Positions 34,035 through 42,994 of a stretch of DNA of 64,000 nucleotides are shown here, in pieces. Positions within the stretch are counted from its first letter, which is position 1, and every line of letters begins with the position of its first letter. The stretch covers positions 3,072,001 through 3,136,000 of the forward strand of contig NC_021171.1 of the NCBI RefSeq assembly GCF_000242895.2. The letters run 5' to 3'. The stretch comes from Bacillus sp. 1NLA3E (GTDB taxonomy: Bacteria > Bacillota > Bacilli > Bacillales > Cytobacillaceae). The notes under the pieces are model-generated. The model worked only from the letters and a program-made list of their open reading frames with translations. It did not search any database and was not told the origin of the DNA. Made by a program: the position numbers and the translations under genes.

Positions 34035-35104
34035 TCATCTTCCCCCCGCTTTTCATCATGTTTCTGTTTCAATACAGTGAGTCCTGCGTGAACAGCGACT
34101 CCTGCTGCTGCTGCTCCAACTACTGCTGCACCAATCTGATCAGGGTTTATTGTGGTTTGTGTTCCTGGTATTTTTGCTCTTCGAACATAGAGTGGACCGT
34201 TGTCCCAGAAGCCATCCTCCGAACATCCAATACATGGATTTCCAGATTGAATCGGATAACTTACTCCACCATTCCAGCGCATTTCAGCACAAGAATTATA
34301 TGTAGTTGGACCTTTACATCCCACTTTATATAAGCAATATCCCTGTTTAGCCCCTTCATCATCAAAGGATTCAACAAAGAGTCCTGCATCGAAATAGGCT
34401 CTGCGGTTACATTTATCATGAATACGGTGACGATAAAATGCTGTCGGACGACCTAAATGATCTAATTCAGGTAAGGCGCCAAATGTAATAATGTGAGCGA
34501 TAACCCCTGTCATTACCTCGGCGATTGGAGGACATCCTGGAACTAAAATGACTGGTGTGCCACTGACAAAGTCTGTAATTGGCTTTGCGCCAGTTGGGTT
34601 AGGTTTTGCTGCTGCAATACCTCCCCATGATGCACAGCTACCATACGAGATAATAGCTTTGGCACCCTTGGCAGCCTCAATGAAAGTATCTTTTGCTGAA
34701 TTACCTGAGACAGTCAAAAATGCATCATCATCAGGAATACTTCCTTCAACCGCAAGAACATACTCTCCATCATAATCTTTTAATACTTGTTTCATCGCAC
34801 CTTCAAGTTGATGACCAGATGCAGCCGATAAAACTTCAGTATACTCTAATGAAATCATATCAAATAAAACGCTTTCAACCTTCGGGTGTGTACTACGAAT
34901 AAATGATTCTGAACAACCTGTACAATCTTGTAGTGATAACCAAATAACCGGTACACGAGTTTTGCTTTCCATTGCTTCAACAACCTTGTCAGATTGTGAG
35001 AAATCTAATCCGATTGTTGCGGTCAATGCTGTACACATTTTCAAAAAGTCACGTCTAGAAAAACCTTGTTCTAAAGCTGTTTCATAAATGGTTTTCTTTT
35101 TCAT
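34031..35104 (-). CDS. hyaA: [NiFe] hydrogenase small subunit with Tat signal
   Basis: A 357-residue iron-sulfur subunit. The Tat motif SRRDFLK is at residues 16-22 and a C-terminal membrane anchor lies at about 322-345. The proximal cluster motif is CTGCSES (Cys61, Cys64); the medial and distal ligands are in HDKCNRR..GYCLYKVGCKG and NSCAEMRW..PCIGCSEDGFW. The two additional proximal cysteines of oxygen-tolerant Hyd-1 type enzymes are not present: glycine stands in CTGC and in SCASWGG. It is the first structural gene. No clear promoter was found in the 170 bases before it. It may be exported folded with the large subunit by the Tat genes encoded upstream. Confidence 0.96.
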   Translation of the reverse strand: MKKKTIYETALEQGFSRRDFLKMCTALTATIGLDFSQSDKVVEAMESKTRVPVIWLSLQDCTGCSESFIRSTHPKVESVLFDMISLEYTEVLSAASGHQLEGAMKQVLKDYDGEYVLAVEGSIPDDDAFLTVSGNSAKDTFIEAAKGAKAIISYGSCASWGGIAAAKPNPTGAKPITDFVSGTPVILVPGCPPIAEVMTGVIAHIITFGALPELDHLGRPTAFYRHRIHDKCNRRAYFDAGLFVESFDDEGAKQGYCLYKVGCKGPTTYNSCAEMRWNGGVSYPIQSGNPCIGCSEDGFWDNGPLYVRRAKIPGTQTTINPDQIGAAVVGAAAAGVAVHAGLTVLKQKHDEKRGEDE

Positions 35105-35275
35105 TTCTAGCTTCCCTCCCTTTGTAATACTTGAAGTAATAATGATTTCAGCGTAAATGTAGCATAAAAATTGTTTTCAAGTCCTGTCTTTCACAAAATC
35201 GACAATAATTATCCTTAACTGCATTAACATAGTGTTTTCAGAATTTTCCTCCAGGTGCAAATAATCAACAAAATA

Positions 35276-35308
35276 AAAAAACTGCCGAGAACTTCCCGAC
35301 AGTTTTTT
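35276..35308 (-). terminator. Terminator after tatC
   Basis: ACTGCCG..CCGACAGT-type imperfect stem is flanked by A6 and T6, so it reads as a terminator on the minus strand between tatC and the hydrogenase genes. Confidence 0.7.
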
Positions 35309-35325
35309 CACAACTTGTTCACTTT

Positions 35326-36096
35326 TTATTCATCAGTGGAATCCACTTTTACCTCTGATTCTTGTGCTACTTCTTCCCATTTTTTTTCATTCTTAAGTTT
35401 CCGTTTATACACGATCTTCGACAAGTTTATGCTAATTTCATATAGGAATAATAATGGAACAGCCACAATGAAATCCGACATAAATTCAGGAGGTGTAATG
35501 ACAATAGCTATAAAAATTAAAACAAAATAGGCGTATTTCCTTAGCTTTGTTAATACATAAGGATTAACAATCCCCAATGAAGTTAAAAACATAATGACAA
35601 CTGGAAGTTCAAATAAAACCCCAAAAGGGATAGTCATATTTAATACAAAACGGAAATATTTATCCGCGGTAAAATTAGTGACTAACATGTCCCCGCCCAA
35701 ACTAACTAAAAAGTCTAATACAGTAGGAAAGATGACAAAATAACCAAAACATAAACCGATTAGGAACAAAATAAATAAAGCTGGAATATAAGATAAGGAT
35801 ATTTTTCGTTCAAACGGTTTTAACGCCGGCTTTACAAATAACCATATTTGAATTGCCAGAATCGGAATGGTTGCTGCAATTGCAATAACTGATGCAATCA
35901 TCAAATAAACCCAAACAATATCACTAGGTCCTAATACGATTAATTTCACGTCTAAATCACGAACAAACCAATGATAAATTTCCTTCACGTACATAAACCC
36001 TACAATAAAGAAAATGATGAAAGCTGCTACTGTTATAATTAACCGCTTTCGCAACTCATCTAAATGATCAATTAAATTCAACTCTTTATCTTCCAT
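35326..36096 (-). CDS. tatC: Twin-arginine translocase TatC
   Basis: A 256-residue TatC with six predicted membrane helices. It starts LNLIDHLDELRKRL, the conserved N-terminal motif, and the FELP motif (VLFELPVVIMFL) is present in the fourth region. It recognises twin-arginine signals such as the one on HyaA encoded just downstream. A Lys/Glu-rich tail follows the last helix. It is preceded by tatA. Confidence 0.95.
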   Translation of the reverse strand: MEDKELNLIDHLDELRKRLIITVAAFIIFFIVGFMYVKEIYHWFVRDLDVKLIVLGPSDIVWVYLMIASVIAIAATIPILAIQIWLFVKPALKPFERKISLSYIPALFILFLIGLCFGYFVIFPTVLDFLVSLGGDMLVTNFTADKYFRFVLNMTIPFGVLFELPVVIMFLTSLGIVNPYVLTKLRKYAYFVLIFIAIVITPPEFMSDFIVAVPLLFLYEISINLSKIVYKRKLKNEKKWEEVAQESEVKVDSTDE

Positions 36097-36130
36097 AGTT
36101 AACCCCTGCCAATAAAATCTTAAAAAAAGT

Positions 36131-36161
36131 GAAAAAAAGGGGTGTAAGAGAAGTCTTACAC
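36131..36161 (-). terminator. Terminator or attenuator between tatA and tatC
   Basis: GGTGTAAGA and TCTTACACC form a perfect 9-bp stem with a GAAG loop; on the minus strand CCCC and seven T follow. It starts two bases after the tatA stop, so tatA can be made in excess over tatC. Confidence 0.8.
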
Positions 36162-36162
36162 C

Positions 36163-36357
36163 TTATTTTTTAGCGTTTTTCTTATCTTCTTCAAATTCTT
36201 CTATAACATCACTTGTTAGTTCCTGAGTTGATTTCTTAAATTCACGAAGTGTTTGACCCATTGCACGTCCAATTTCAGGTAATTTTTTAGGACCAAAAAT
36301 AATTAGTGCTAATGTGAGAATCAATATAAGCCCTGGAACACCAATATTTGAAAACAT
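36163..36357 (-). CDS. tatA: Twin-arginine translocase pore subunit TatA
   Basis: A 64-residue TatA/E with one N-terminal helix (residues about 5-20), the hinge [15 protein letters not shown] and a charged amphipathic tail. It forms the transport pore used with TatC. AGGGGATG precedes ATG 36357. Confidence 0.93.
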   Translation of the reverse strand: MFSNIGVPGLILILTLALIIFGPKKLPEIGRAMGQTLREFKKSTQELTSDVIEEFEEDKKNAKK

Positions 36358-36528
36358 GTGTTACATCCCCTTATTTCTTTGACTTATTATAATGCTACCA
36401 TGATTATAGTATTTTAACAGTGATTTGCACTAAAATAAACCCATTGTTCACGAGAAATACACAATTAGAAGTGAAAGTTGGAATTCTGTGATTTTTTTCA
36501 TTTGTATATAGTATAAATCAAGTAAAAA

Positions 36529-37797
36529 CTACACAAGTAAATGGAATAAATTAACATTGTTATTTATTTCTGTGTAAGGAAAACCCTTATGATTCATTCT
36601 TTTTATTAATGCATCATAATCATTAGCCTGTTTTAACTCAATCCCTACCAGGGCAGGTCCATTTTCTTTATTATTTTTCTTTGTAAATTCAAACCGAGTA
36701 ATATCATCTGTTGCTCCCAAAACCTCATCCAAAAATTCTCGTAATGCCCCAGCACGTTGTGGAAAATTAACAATGAAATAATGCAGAAGCCCTTCATATA
36801 ATAAAGATCGTTCCTTTATTTCCTGCATACGATCAATATCATTGTTTCCACCACTAACCACACACACAACCGTTTTGCCCTTAATTTTATCTCGATACAA
36901 ATCTAAAGCAGCAATCGGCATTGCTCCTGCTGGCTCAGCAACAATTGCATGTTCATTGTACAGTTCAAGAATCGTTGTGCAAACTTTACCTTCTGGAACA
37001 GAGATAATATCATCAACTAGTTCTTGGCAGATTTCAAATGCTTTTTCTCCTACACATTTTACTGCAGCACCATCAACAAATTTATCAATTTCCGCAAGTG
37101 GTGTTGCTTTCTTTTTCGCAAAAGCAAACTTCATCGATGCTGCCCCTTGTGGTTCAACTCCGATCATTTTGGTTTTGGGAGAAATACTCTTCGTATAGGT
37201 GCTTAAACCTGCCATTAGGCCCCCGCCACCAATACTGGCTAACATAAAGTCAATTGGTTCTTCGCAATCATTCAAGATTTCTACTGCAACCGTTCCTTGT
37301 CCTGAAATGACTCGTTCATCATCAAAAGGGTGAACAAATTGACGATTCTCTCGTTGGCAACAGGCAAAGGCTTCATTATAGGAATCATCAAAGGTATCCC
37401 CTACCAAGATAATTTCCACAAAATCCCTACCAAACATTTCTACTTGGGTGATTTTTTGTCTTGGGGTAGTGGTTGGCATGAATATTTTCCCAATAACACC
37501 AAGTTGTCTGCAGGCATATGCAACTCCTTGTGCATGATTTCCGGCACTCGCACAAACCACTCCATTTACTAATTGCTCTGCAGTTAGAGTTTTCATCATA
37601 TAGTAAGCGCCTCTTAATTTGAAAGAGCGCACATATTGCAAATCCTCCCGCTTCAAGTACACATTACAATTGTATTTTTCGGATAACCGTTCATTTTTTT
37701 GTAACGGAGTATGGGCGACGATATCCTTAAGCATTTGGTTGGCAATAATAATGTCCTGTACCTGCACCAATTTTTCTTTGATTACCTTTTGTTCCAT
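36529..37797 (-). CDS. ilvA: Threonine ammonia-lyase (threonine dehydratase)
   Basis: A 422-residue biosynthetic threonine deaminase making 2-oxobutanoate for isoleucine. The PLP lysine is in RSFKLRGAYY near residue 61, the phosphate loop in SIGGGGLMAG, and an ACT-like regulatory domain occupies about residues 325-420. Single-ACT length matches the Bacillus enzyme. A TATAAT promoter lies upstream. It marks the right border of the hydrogenase/tat island within the ypm-ilvA backbone. Confidence 0.94.
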   Translation of the reverse strand: MEQKVIKEKLVQVQDIIIANQMLKDIVAHTPLQKNERLSEKYNCNVYLKREDLQYVRSFKLRGAYYMMKTLTAEQLVNGVVCASAGNHAQGVAYACRQLGVIGKIFMPTTTPRQKITQVEMFGRDFVEIILVGDTFDDSYNEAFACCQRENRQFVHPFDDERVISGQGTVAVEILNDCEEPIDFMLASIGGGGLMAGLSTYTKSISPKTKMIGVEPQGAASMKFAFAKKKATPLAEIDKFVDGAAVKCVGEKAFEICQELVDDIISVPEGKVCTTILELYNEHAIVAEPAGAMPIAALDLYRDKIKGKTVVCVVSGGNNDIDRMQEIKERSLLYEGLLHYFIVNFPQRAGALREFLDEVLGATDDITRFEFTKKNNKENGPALVGIELKQANDYDALIKRMNHKGFPYTEINNNVNLFHLLV

Positions 37798-37836
37798 ATC
37801 TTACCCTTCTTCCCTTTGCCATATTAATATTCGTAA

Positions 37837-37864
37837 ATTATACCACTTTGAATATTGAATTCAA
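37837..37864 (-). promoter_or_regulatory. Sigma-A promoter of ilvA
   Basis: On the minus strand TTGAAT and a perfect TATAAT are separated by 16 bases, 40 bases before the ilvA start. Confidence 0.6.
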
Positions 37865-37962
37865 TGCCATTATTTAAAAATTTAAAATTTGCAGTGCTTT
37901 TTATTGGATAAAATAGGTGGGCCTCTTCATATACTAGGTAAAAATGGATTGGGGTGATAAAG

Positions 37963-38205
37963 ATGGAATTTTCATTAAATAGCCTTGATAGCGCTTTACC
38001 TGTTGAGATAACAATCGACGAAGACAATGGGCGGTATATGATAAGAAAAAGTGATACAAGTGGCGAGGTCTTTAATAGTCCGGGTGAATTGATTGAATGG
38101 GTTAAGTTAAACTTTCAGGAAGATGAATTTTGTGACAGACGAGAGTTTTATGGGATGATGAAAGTTCTTGAAACATATGATGCCAATTCAGGTTTTATGG
38201 ACTAA
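37963..38205 (+). CDS. Small conserved-type hypothetical protein
   Basis: An acidic 80-residue protein that I do not recognise. It is predicted to be soluble, with short beta strands (LPVEITIDED, GRYMIRK) and a helix (FNSPGELIEWVKLNF). GGGGTGAT precedes ATG 37963, giving a good translation start. It is divergent from ilvA and precedes the hemolysin III gene on the same strand. Confidence 0.65.
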   Translation: MEFSLNSLDSALPVEITIDEDNGRYMIRKSDTSGEVFNSPGELIEWVKLNFQEDEFCDRREFYGMMKVLETYDANSGFMD

Positions 38206-38272
38206 CGATTGTCATAGCCCCCTGGTTCAGCTAAAATAAAGGTAAGTCATTAGCCTTTTTGGGGGAATAAAA

Positions 38273-38896
38273 GTGGTTTTTTCGATTAAAGAGGAAATAG
38301 CTAACGCGATTACTCATGGAATAGGTTTTTTGTTAAGTATTCCTGCCCTCATCATTTTGGTCATATTTGCTTCCCAATCCGGTGATCCTTGGCGGATCAT
38401 CAGTTTTACAGTTTTCGGTATTTCAATGATTCTCCTTTACCTTTCTTCAACCCTGCTCCATAGTATTCAAGTAAAGAAGATTAAAGACTTTTTTGAAATT
38501 ATGGATCATTCGGCTATTTATGTTTTGATTGCCGGGACCTATACGCCCTTTGTCCTTGTGGCATTACGAGGGGGACTCGGTTGGAGTCTATTTGGAATTG
38601 TATGGGGACTAGCAATCGCAGGTGTTGTTTTTAAATTCTTTTTCGTAAAAAAGTTTATTGTTTTATCAACGATCATATATGTAATAATGGGCTGGTTAAT
38701 CGTCATTGGAATCAAACCGCTCATTTCATTTCTTGGTACTCAAGGTTTTACGATGTTGGTAACTGGCGGGGTTCTTTATACCGTTGGTTCAATCTTTTAT
38801 GTTCTTCAAAAAAAGCCTTATTTCCATGCGATCTGGCATGTTTTTGTTTTAGCTGCTAGCACCTGTGTATACTTTTGTATTTTATTATATGTTTAA
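38273..38896 (+). CDS. yplQ: Hemolysin III / PAQR family membrane protein (YplQ)
   Basis: A 207-residue seven-helix membrane protein. It shows the PAQR/hemolysin III metal-site pattern: SSTLLHS near residue 63, the MDHSAIYVLIAGTYTPF segment and the late HAIWHVFVLAAS. Called hemolysin III by homology; the family more likely has membrane-homeostasis or hydrolase roles. GTG 38273 follows GGGGGA. In B. subtilis yplQ also sits beside ilvA. Confidence 0.88.
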   Translation: MVFSIKEEIANAITHGIGFLLSIPALIILVIFASQSGDPWRIISFTVFGISMILLYLSSTLLHSIQVKKIKDFFEIMDHSAIYVLIAGTYTPFVLVALRGGLGWSLFGIVWGLAIAGVVFKFFFVKKFIVLSTIIYVIMGWLIVIGIKPLISFLGTQGFTMLVTGGVLYTVGSIFYVLQKKPYFHAIWHVFVLAASTCVYFCILLYV

Positions 38897-38930
38897 CACA
38901 AAAAGCCTCCTAATCGGAGGCTTTTGTGTT
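38896..38930. terminator. Bidirectional terminator, yplQ / plsC
   Basis: A 13-base stem (ACAAAAAGCCTCC / GGAGGCTTTTGTGT) with A and T runs on both arms separates convergent genes. Confidence 0.88.
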
Positions 38931-39660
38931 ATGAAGCAATCGTATCTTTCGCTAAATTTGCCAAGATTACTTGTCTTGTTTCTTCAGCTAACTCTTTAAT
39001 TGATGAATTTGATTGAATATGCGAATGGATCGGTAGATCTATTGTTAATCTAATTGTGGCAGGCCGAACCAATCGACCATTTTTTTCAAAAACATCGGAA
39101 GTTCCTTTTATCGTAATGGGAACAATCGGGGCTTTTGAATCAACCGCAAGACGAAATCCTCCCGTTTTAAATGGGCCTAAATCCCCTCCACGACTTCTAG
39201 TACCTTCAGGGAACAACACCATTGAATGCCCTTGCTTTAAAAGCTCAGTAGCTTTTCTAATCGTTCGTACCGCTTGTCTAGGATCCTTTCGATCTAAAAA
39301 GACACAGTTCATTATCTCCATCCATGTCGATAGAATCGGTACCTTGCTAACTTCAATTTTCGATATAAATCCAAAAGGCTTATTAATATAACCTAACAGA
39401 ACCGGAATATCAAAATCACCCTCATGGTTGCAAACAAACACAACGGGCCCCTCGGGGATATTTTCCTGTCCTTCAACGATAATAGTTGATCCCGTTATTT
39501 TCATAATTACCTTTGCCCAACCATTTGGAACTTCATGAATGATTCTATCCCTCTCAGCTACTGACATTTCCTGATCTAACTTCTTCATTTTTATTAACTT
39601 CGGGATACTACAAACTAAAAATCCCACCATATACAATAAAAAAGCTATTAAACGTAACAT
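38929..39660 (-). CDS. plsC: 1-acyl-sn-glycerol-3-phosphate acyltransferase
   Basis: A 243-residue lysophosphatidic acid acyltransferase making phosphatidic acid. An N-terminal hydrophobic anchor (residues 3-20) is followed by the catalytic NHEGDFD (NHx4D) near residue 92, the FPEGTRSRGG box near 169 and the VPITIKG segment. It corresponds to B. subtilis ypkP in position: between yplQ and dfrA. Confidence 0.92.
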   Translation of the reverse strand: MLRLIAFLLYMVGFLVCSIPKLIKMKKLDQEMSVAERDRIIHEVPNGWAKVIMKITGSTIIVEGQENIPEGPVVFVCNHEGDFDIPVLLGYINKPFGFISKIEVSKVPILSTWMEIMNCVFLDRKDPRQAVRTIRKATELLKQGHSMVLFPEGTRSRGGDLGPFKTGGFRLAVDSKAPIVPITIKGTSDVFEKNGRLVRPATIRLTIDLPIHSHIQSNSSIKELAEETRQVILANLAKDTIAS

Positions 39661-39675
39661 TTAGGTTGTCTCCTG

Positions 39676-40161
39676 TTATTTTCTTTGATATATAAAAAAT
39701 TCATAGTGATAAGGATTTTTCTCGTTTTTTACACCTGGCTCACTAAATAGTAACTTCCATTGCTCCATATCTATGTCTGGGAAAAAGGTATCCCCATCAA
39801 ATGTTTCATATATTTTTGTGATATATAGGCGATCTGCAAATGGAAATACTTCTTTAAAAATTTCTGCACCGCCAATAATAAATACTTCTTTATCATATTG
39901 TTGTGCATAATGAAGTAGTTCTTGTACAGAATGTAGAACAATACAACCTTCAGAAGTATACTCTTGATTCCTAGTTATGATAATATTCTCTCTTCCTGGC
40001 AAAGGGCGACCAATTGACACATGGGTTTTTCTCCCCATCGCGATAGGATGACCAGTTGTGGTCTTTTTAAAAAACTTTAAATCCTCTGGTAAATGCCAAG
40101 GCAATTGATTATCCTTGCCAATTACACGATTTTCATCCATTGCCCAAATTAAGGAAATCAT
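39676..40161 (-). CDS. dfrA: Dihydrofolate reductase
   Basis: A 161-residue DHFR reducing dihydrofolate with NADPH. The conserved start [15 protein letters not shown], the [14 protein letters not shown] substrate segment and the GGAEIF motif near residue 96 are all intact. It overlaps thyA by four bases, coupling production of the enzyme pair. Confidence 0.95.
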   Translation of the reverse strand: MISLIWAMDENRVIGKDNQLPWHLPEDLKFFKKTTTGHPIAMGRKTHVSIGRPLPGRENIIITRNQEYTSEGCIVLHSVQELLHYAQQYDKEVFIIGGAEIFKEVFPFADRLYITKIYETFDGDTFFPDIDMEQWKLLFSEPGVKNEKNPYHYEFFIYQRK

Positions 40162-40952
40162 ACACTTACAGCCCCTTTAATGTGGGGATGCGGGTCGTAA
40201 CCCTCTAATGAAAAATCTTCAAATTGAAAACTAAATATATCTTTAACGGCAGGATTAATCTTAACGGTAGGTAATGGTCGAGGTTCTCTCGACAATTGAA
40301 GCTCTACTTGTTGAAGATGATTTAAATAAATATGGGTATCACCAAATGTGTGAATAAATTCTCCAGGCTCTAGGTCACAAACTTGCGCGATCATAAGTGT
40401 AAGCAGAGCGTAGGATGCAATATTAAAAGGGACTCCTAAAAACACATCTGCAGAGCGTTGATATAGCTGACAAGATAACTTTCCATCTGCTACGTAAAAC
40501 TGAAACATACAATGGCACGGCGGCAAAGCCATATTGGGAATCTCCGCTACATTCCACGCATTGACAATTAATCTTCTAGAATCAGGGTTATGTTTTAATT
40601 GATTGATTAAATCACTAATCTGATCAACGGTTTTACCATCAGCACCTGTCCATGAGCGCCATTGATGACCGTAAACTGGTCCAAGTTCCCCATTTTCGTC
40701 GGCCCATTCATTCCAAATCCGCACACCATGATCTTGCAAATATTTTACATTTGTATCCCCATTTAAAAACCAAAGTAACTCAAAAATGATTGACTTAAGA
40801 TGAAGCTTTTTTGTTGTTAAGAGCGGAAAACCTTTTTGAAGATCGAATCTCATTTGGTAGCCAAATGTGCTAATCGTACCCGTTCCAGTCCGATCTTCCT
40901 TTTTTACTCCATTATTTAATACATCCTTACATAGCTGCAAATACTGTTCCAT
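40158..40952 (-). CDS. thyA: Thymidylate synthase, 264-residue type
   Basis: A 264-residue enzyme making dTMP with methylene-tetrahydrofolate. The catalytic cysteine is in [10 protein letters not shown] near residue 146 and the signature [17 protein letters not shown] follows. The length is that of the E. coli ThyA/B. subtilis ThyB type. Beyond it, where ypjP is expected, the Ter cluster intervenes. Confidence 0.96.
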   Translation of the reverse strand: MEQYLQLCKDVLNNGVKKEDRTGTGTISTFGYQMRFDLQKGFPLLTTKKLHLKSIIFELLWFLNGDTNVKYLQDHGVRIWNEWADENGELGPVYGHQWRSWTGADGKTVDQISDLINQLKHNPDSRRLIVNAWNVAEIPNMALPPCHCMFQFYVADGKLSCQLYQRSADVFLGVPFNIASYALLTLMIAQVCDLEPGEFIHTFGDTHIYLNHLQQVELQLSREPRPLPTVKINPAVKDIFSFQFEDFSLEGYDPHPHIKGAVSV

Positions 40953-41117
40953 CTAACACACACCTTTTATGACAATTATCGGTTTAAGTAAATTTACACA
41001 TATCTATCCTATCTTATTGTACTAGATGAAAAAACTCAATCGTTTTCGGGGATTCCTCTTTAACCTAGTATTTTGATACGAGGTTTCGAATAAAAATTGT
41101 GACCTTGCTGAGAAATT

Positions 41118-41165
41118 AAGGAAGGGGCTCTCAAAAATTGGTCATTTTGAGTACCCCTTCTTTCA
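41118..41165 (-). terminator. Terminator of the telA-terD operon
   Basis: GAAGGGG..CTCAAAA and TTTTGAG..CCCCTTC form a long, slightly interrupted stem about 60 bases after the terD stop. Confidence 0.7.
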
Positions 41166-41222
41166 TTATTATTTCAATTTACCATTCATTGAAATCATAT
41201 GACTCAACTTAAACATTAATTT

Positions 41223-41837
41223 TTATGAATATGAACGAACTACTTCAGACAATCCTGCTGCATTGGTTCCTGTACCAACAGCCGCGAATTTCCAATCACT
41301 ACCATTGCGATAAATTTCTCCAACCACAAGGCTTGTTTTTCCATTATAATCGTCCGTTAGATTATATTTAATCATTTCTTGGTTATTACTTGAATTTACA
41401 ACACGGATGAAAGCATTTTTAATCATCCCAAAATGTTGCTTTCTTTTTACACTGTCATATATATTTACGACAAATACCAATTTTTGAATTTTAGCAGGAA
41501 TTCGATTTAGTTCAATGACGATTTGCTCATCGTCACCATCACCTTGGCCTGTTAAATTATCACCGGAATGATGAACGCTACCGTCTCCACTTTTTAAATT
41601 ACCAAAGTAAATGACATCATTTTTATTTTGAAGTTTATCTTGCTCACCAAGCATAATAACTGATGCATCACAATCAATATTTACACTACTGGATCCACCT
41701 CCGAATAAGCCTCCGAATAAACCTCCGCTTCCTTTTGTTTCCACGGGATCCCATCCTAATCCAACTAATATCTTAGAAAGACCAGGATTTCCTTTAGTTA
41801 AGTCCACACGTTGTCCTTTTTGTAAACTAATTGCCAT
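41223..41837 (-). CDS. TerD family stress protein with Gly-rich insertion
   Basis: A 204-residue TerD-domain protein. It begins MAISLQKGQRVDL, has GDGSVHHSGDNLTGQGDGDDEQI (acidic calcium-type site) and ends LVVGEIYRNGSDWKF. Unlike the second TerD in this cluster, the usual DFDLDSS loop is replaced by an inserted GGLFGGLFGGGSSS and NIDCDAS (residues about 38-60). ATG 41837 is preferred over 41843 because of GAGGTGG spacing. It is last in an operon with yceG and telA. Confidence 0.88.
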   Translation of the reverse strand: MAISLQKGQRVDLTKGNPGLSKILVGLGWDPVETKGSGGLFGGLFGGGSSSVNIDCDASVIMLGEQDKLQNKNDVIYFGNLKSGDGSVHHSGDNLTGQGDGDDEQIVIELNRIPAKIQKLVFVVNIYDSVKRKQHFGMIKNAFIRVVNSSNNQEMIKYNLTDDYNGKTSLVVGEIYRNGSDWKFAAVGTGTNAAGLSEVVRSYS

Positions 41838-41890
41838 GTTCATCCACCTCAGGTTAAGTATTTTTTAAAGCGTCGATTAAACGAAGTTTA

Positions 41891-42991
41891 CTACTGTTTG
41901 ATTTTCTTAAAATTCTCTTGGAGTTGCATAAGTCGTTTAGTTCCTTCTTCACGGAGTCGCTTGTTTTCTTCTTCAATTGACTTCGTTTCTTGCATGCCTT
42001 TGATGATGATATTCCACGACTCTTCGATTGTCTCAATTTTTATACTGGGACTGCCGGCAAGCCGTGCAATATCTACACTTTGTGTCGAAATATTTTGGGC
42101 ATTGCGGACAAGCATTTCATTTGTTCTTCTATCTAATTCACTCATGGAATCGGCTACAAGCTTCTGGCGTTTAGCAGCTACAGCTTGAATGAGCCCATTT
42201 TTGAAAATTGGAATCGTCGTCACAAAAGCTGAATTTATTTTTCCAATCAGCTTAGTATTTCCTCTTTGCAGTAACCGGATTTGTGGTGCGGTTTGCAATG
42301 AAACCATTTTTGCCATTTCCAGGTCATATATTCTTTGCTCTAATAACTCAATGGCATTTCTCAGTGTATCAAGCTGCATTGAAGCAATTTGATCACCAGC
42401 GGCTGCTTTTGTTTCTAAAGCAGGAAGATCCTGTTTTTTCATTTCCTCTGCTTTCAATTCACCAGCAACAACATACTTCTCAAGTGTTAAATAGTATTGA
42501 TAATTTTGTTCATACATTTGTTCCAGCATCGTTGTGGAGTTAACCATTTCCGATTGATACTTTGAGATTTGGACATATACTTTATCGATTTCACTACCCA
42601 TTGTTTGGTATTTTCCAAATAGCTTATCAACGAGTTTTTCGCCTTTTTTAAATAGCTTTCCGAATAGGCCTGGAGAGGTTTTTTCAAAATCCTTTTTATC
42701 AAAACGATCCATGATTTTACCCAGTTGGGTAAGCAATTCTCCGGAATCCTCTATTTTTGTGGTGCGCATATTCCCTAAAATTTGATCGGAAAATCTAGAA
42801 ATTTGGACGGCAGGCTCTTTCCCGAATTCCAAAATTTGGATTTGATCACGAGCATCAATCGATCTAGCTAATTGCTGAACCTCTGGTTCCTGACGTAACT
42901 TAAGTTTTATTTCCGGTACGTTGGTTTCGATGAGTTGGTCCACTGGACTTGTTACCGAAACATTTGTGTTCTTATTAAGATCGTAATTCAT
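41891..42991 (-). CDS. TelA-type toxic anion resistance protein
   Basis: A 366-residue helical protein of the TelA/YceH (KlaA) family. It is strongly coiled-coil in the middle (residues about 130-260) and ends in a Glu/Arg-rich helix. Members are linked to tellurite and other stress resistance, but the mechanism is unknown. It follows yceG by three bases and precedes terD, the same partnership as in the B. subtilis yceCDEFGH operon. Confidence 0.9.
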   Translation of the reverse strand: MNYDLNKNTNVSVTSPVDQLIETNVPEIKLKLRQEPEVQQLARSIDARDQIQILEFGKEPAVQISRFSDQILGNMRTTKIEDSGELLTQLGKIMDRFDKKDFEKTSPGLFGKLFKKGEKLVDKLFGKYQTMGSEIDKVYVQISKYQSEMVNSTTMLEQMYEQNYQYYLTLEKYVVAGELKAEEMKKQDLPALETKAAAGDQIASMQLDTLRNAIELLEQRIYDLEMAKMVSLQTAPQIRLLQRGNTKLIGKINSAFVTTIPIFKNGLIQAVAAKRQKLVADSMSELDRRTNEMLVRNAQNISTQSVDIARLAGSPSIKIETIEESWNIIIKGMQETKSIEEENKRLREEGTKRLMQLQENFKKIKQ

Positions 42992-42994
42992 GAA

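Noticed and set aside
36405-36450. AGTGCAAATCACT palindrome upstream of tatA as an FNR site
   Set aside because: The spacing is five bases, not the six of the FNR consensus TGTGA-N6-TCACA, and the distance to the TATAAT sequence is wrong.
42189-42543. Plus-strand frames antisense to telA
   Set aside because: They are shadows of the telA coding frame without starts or recognisable domains.
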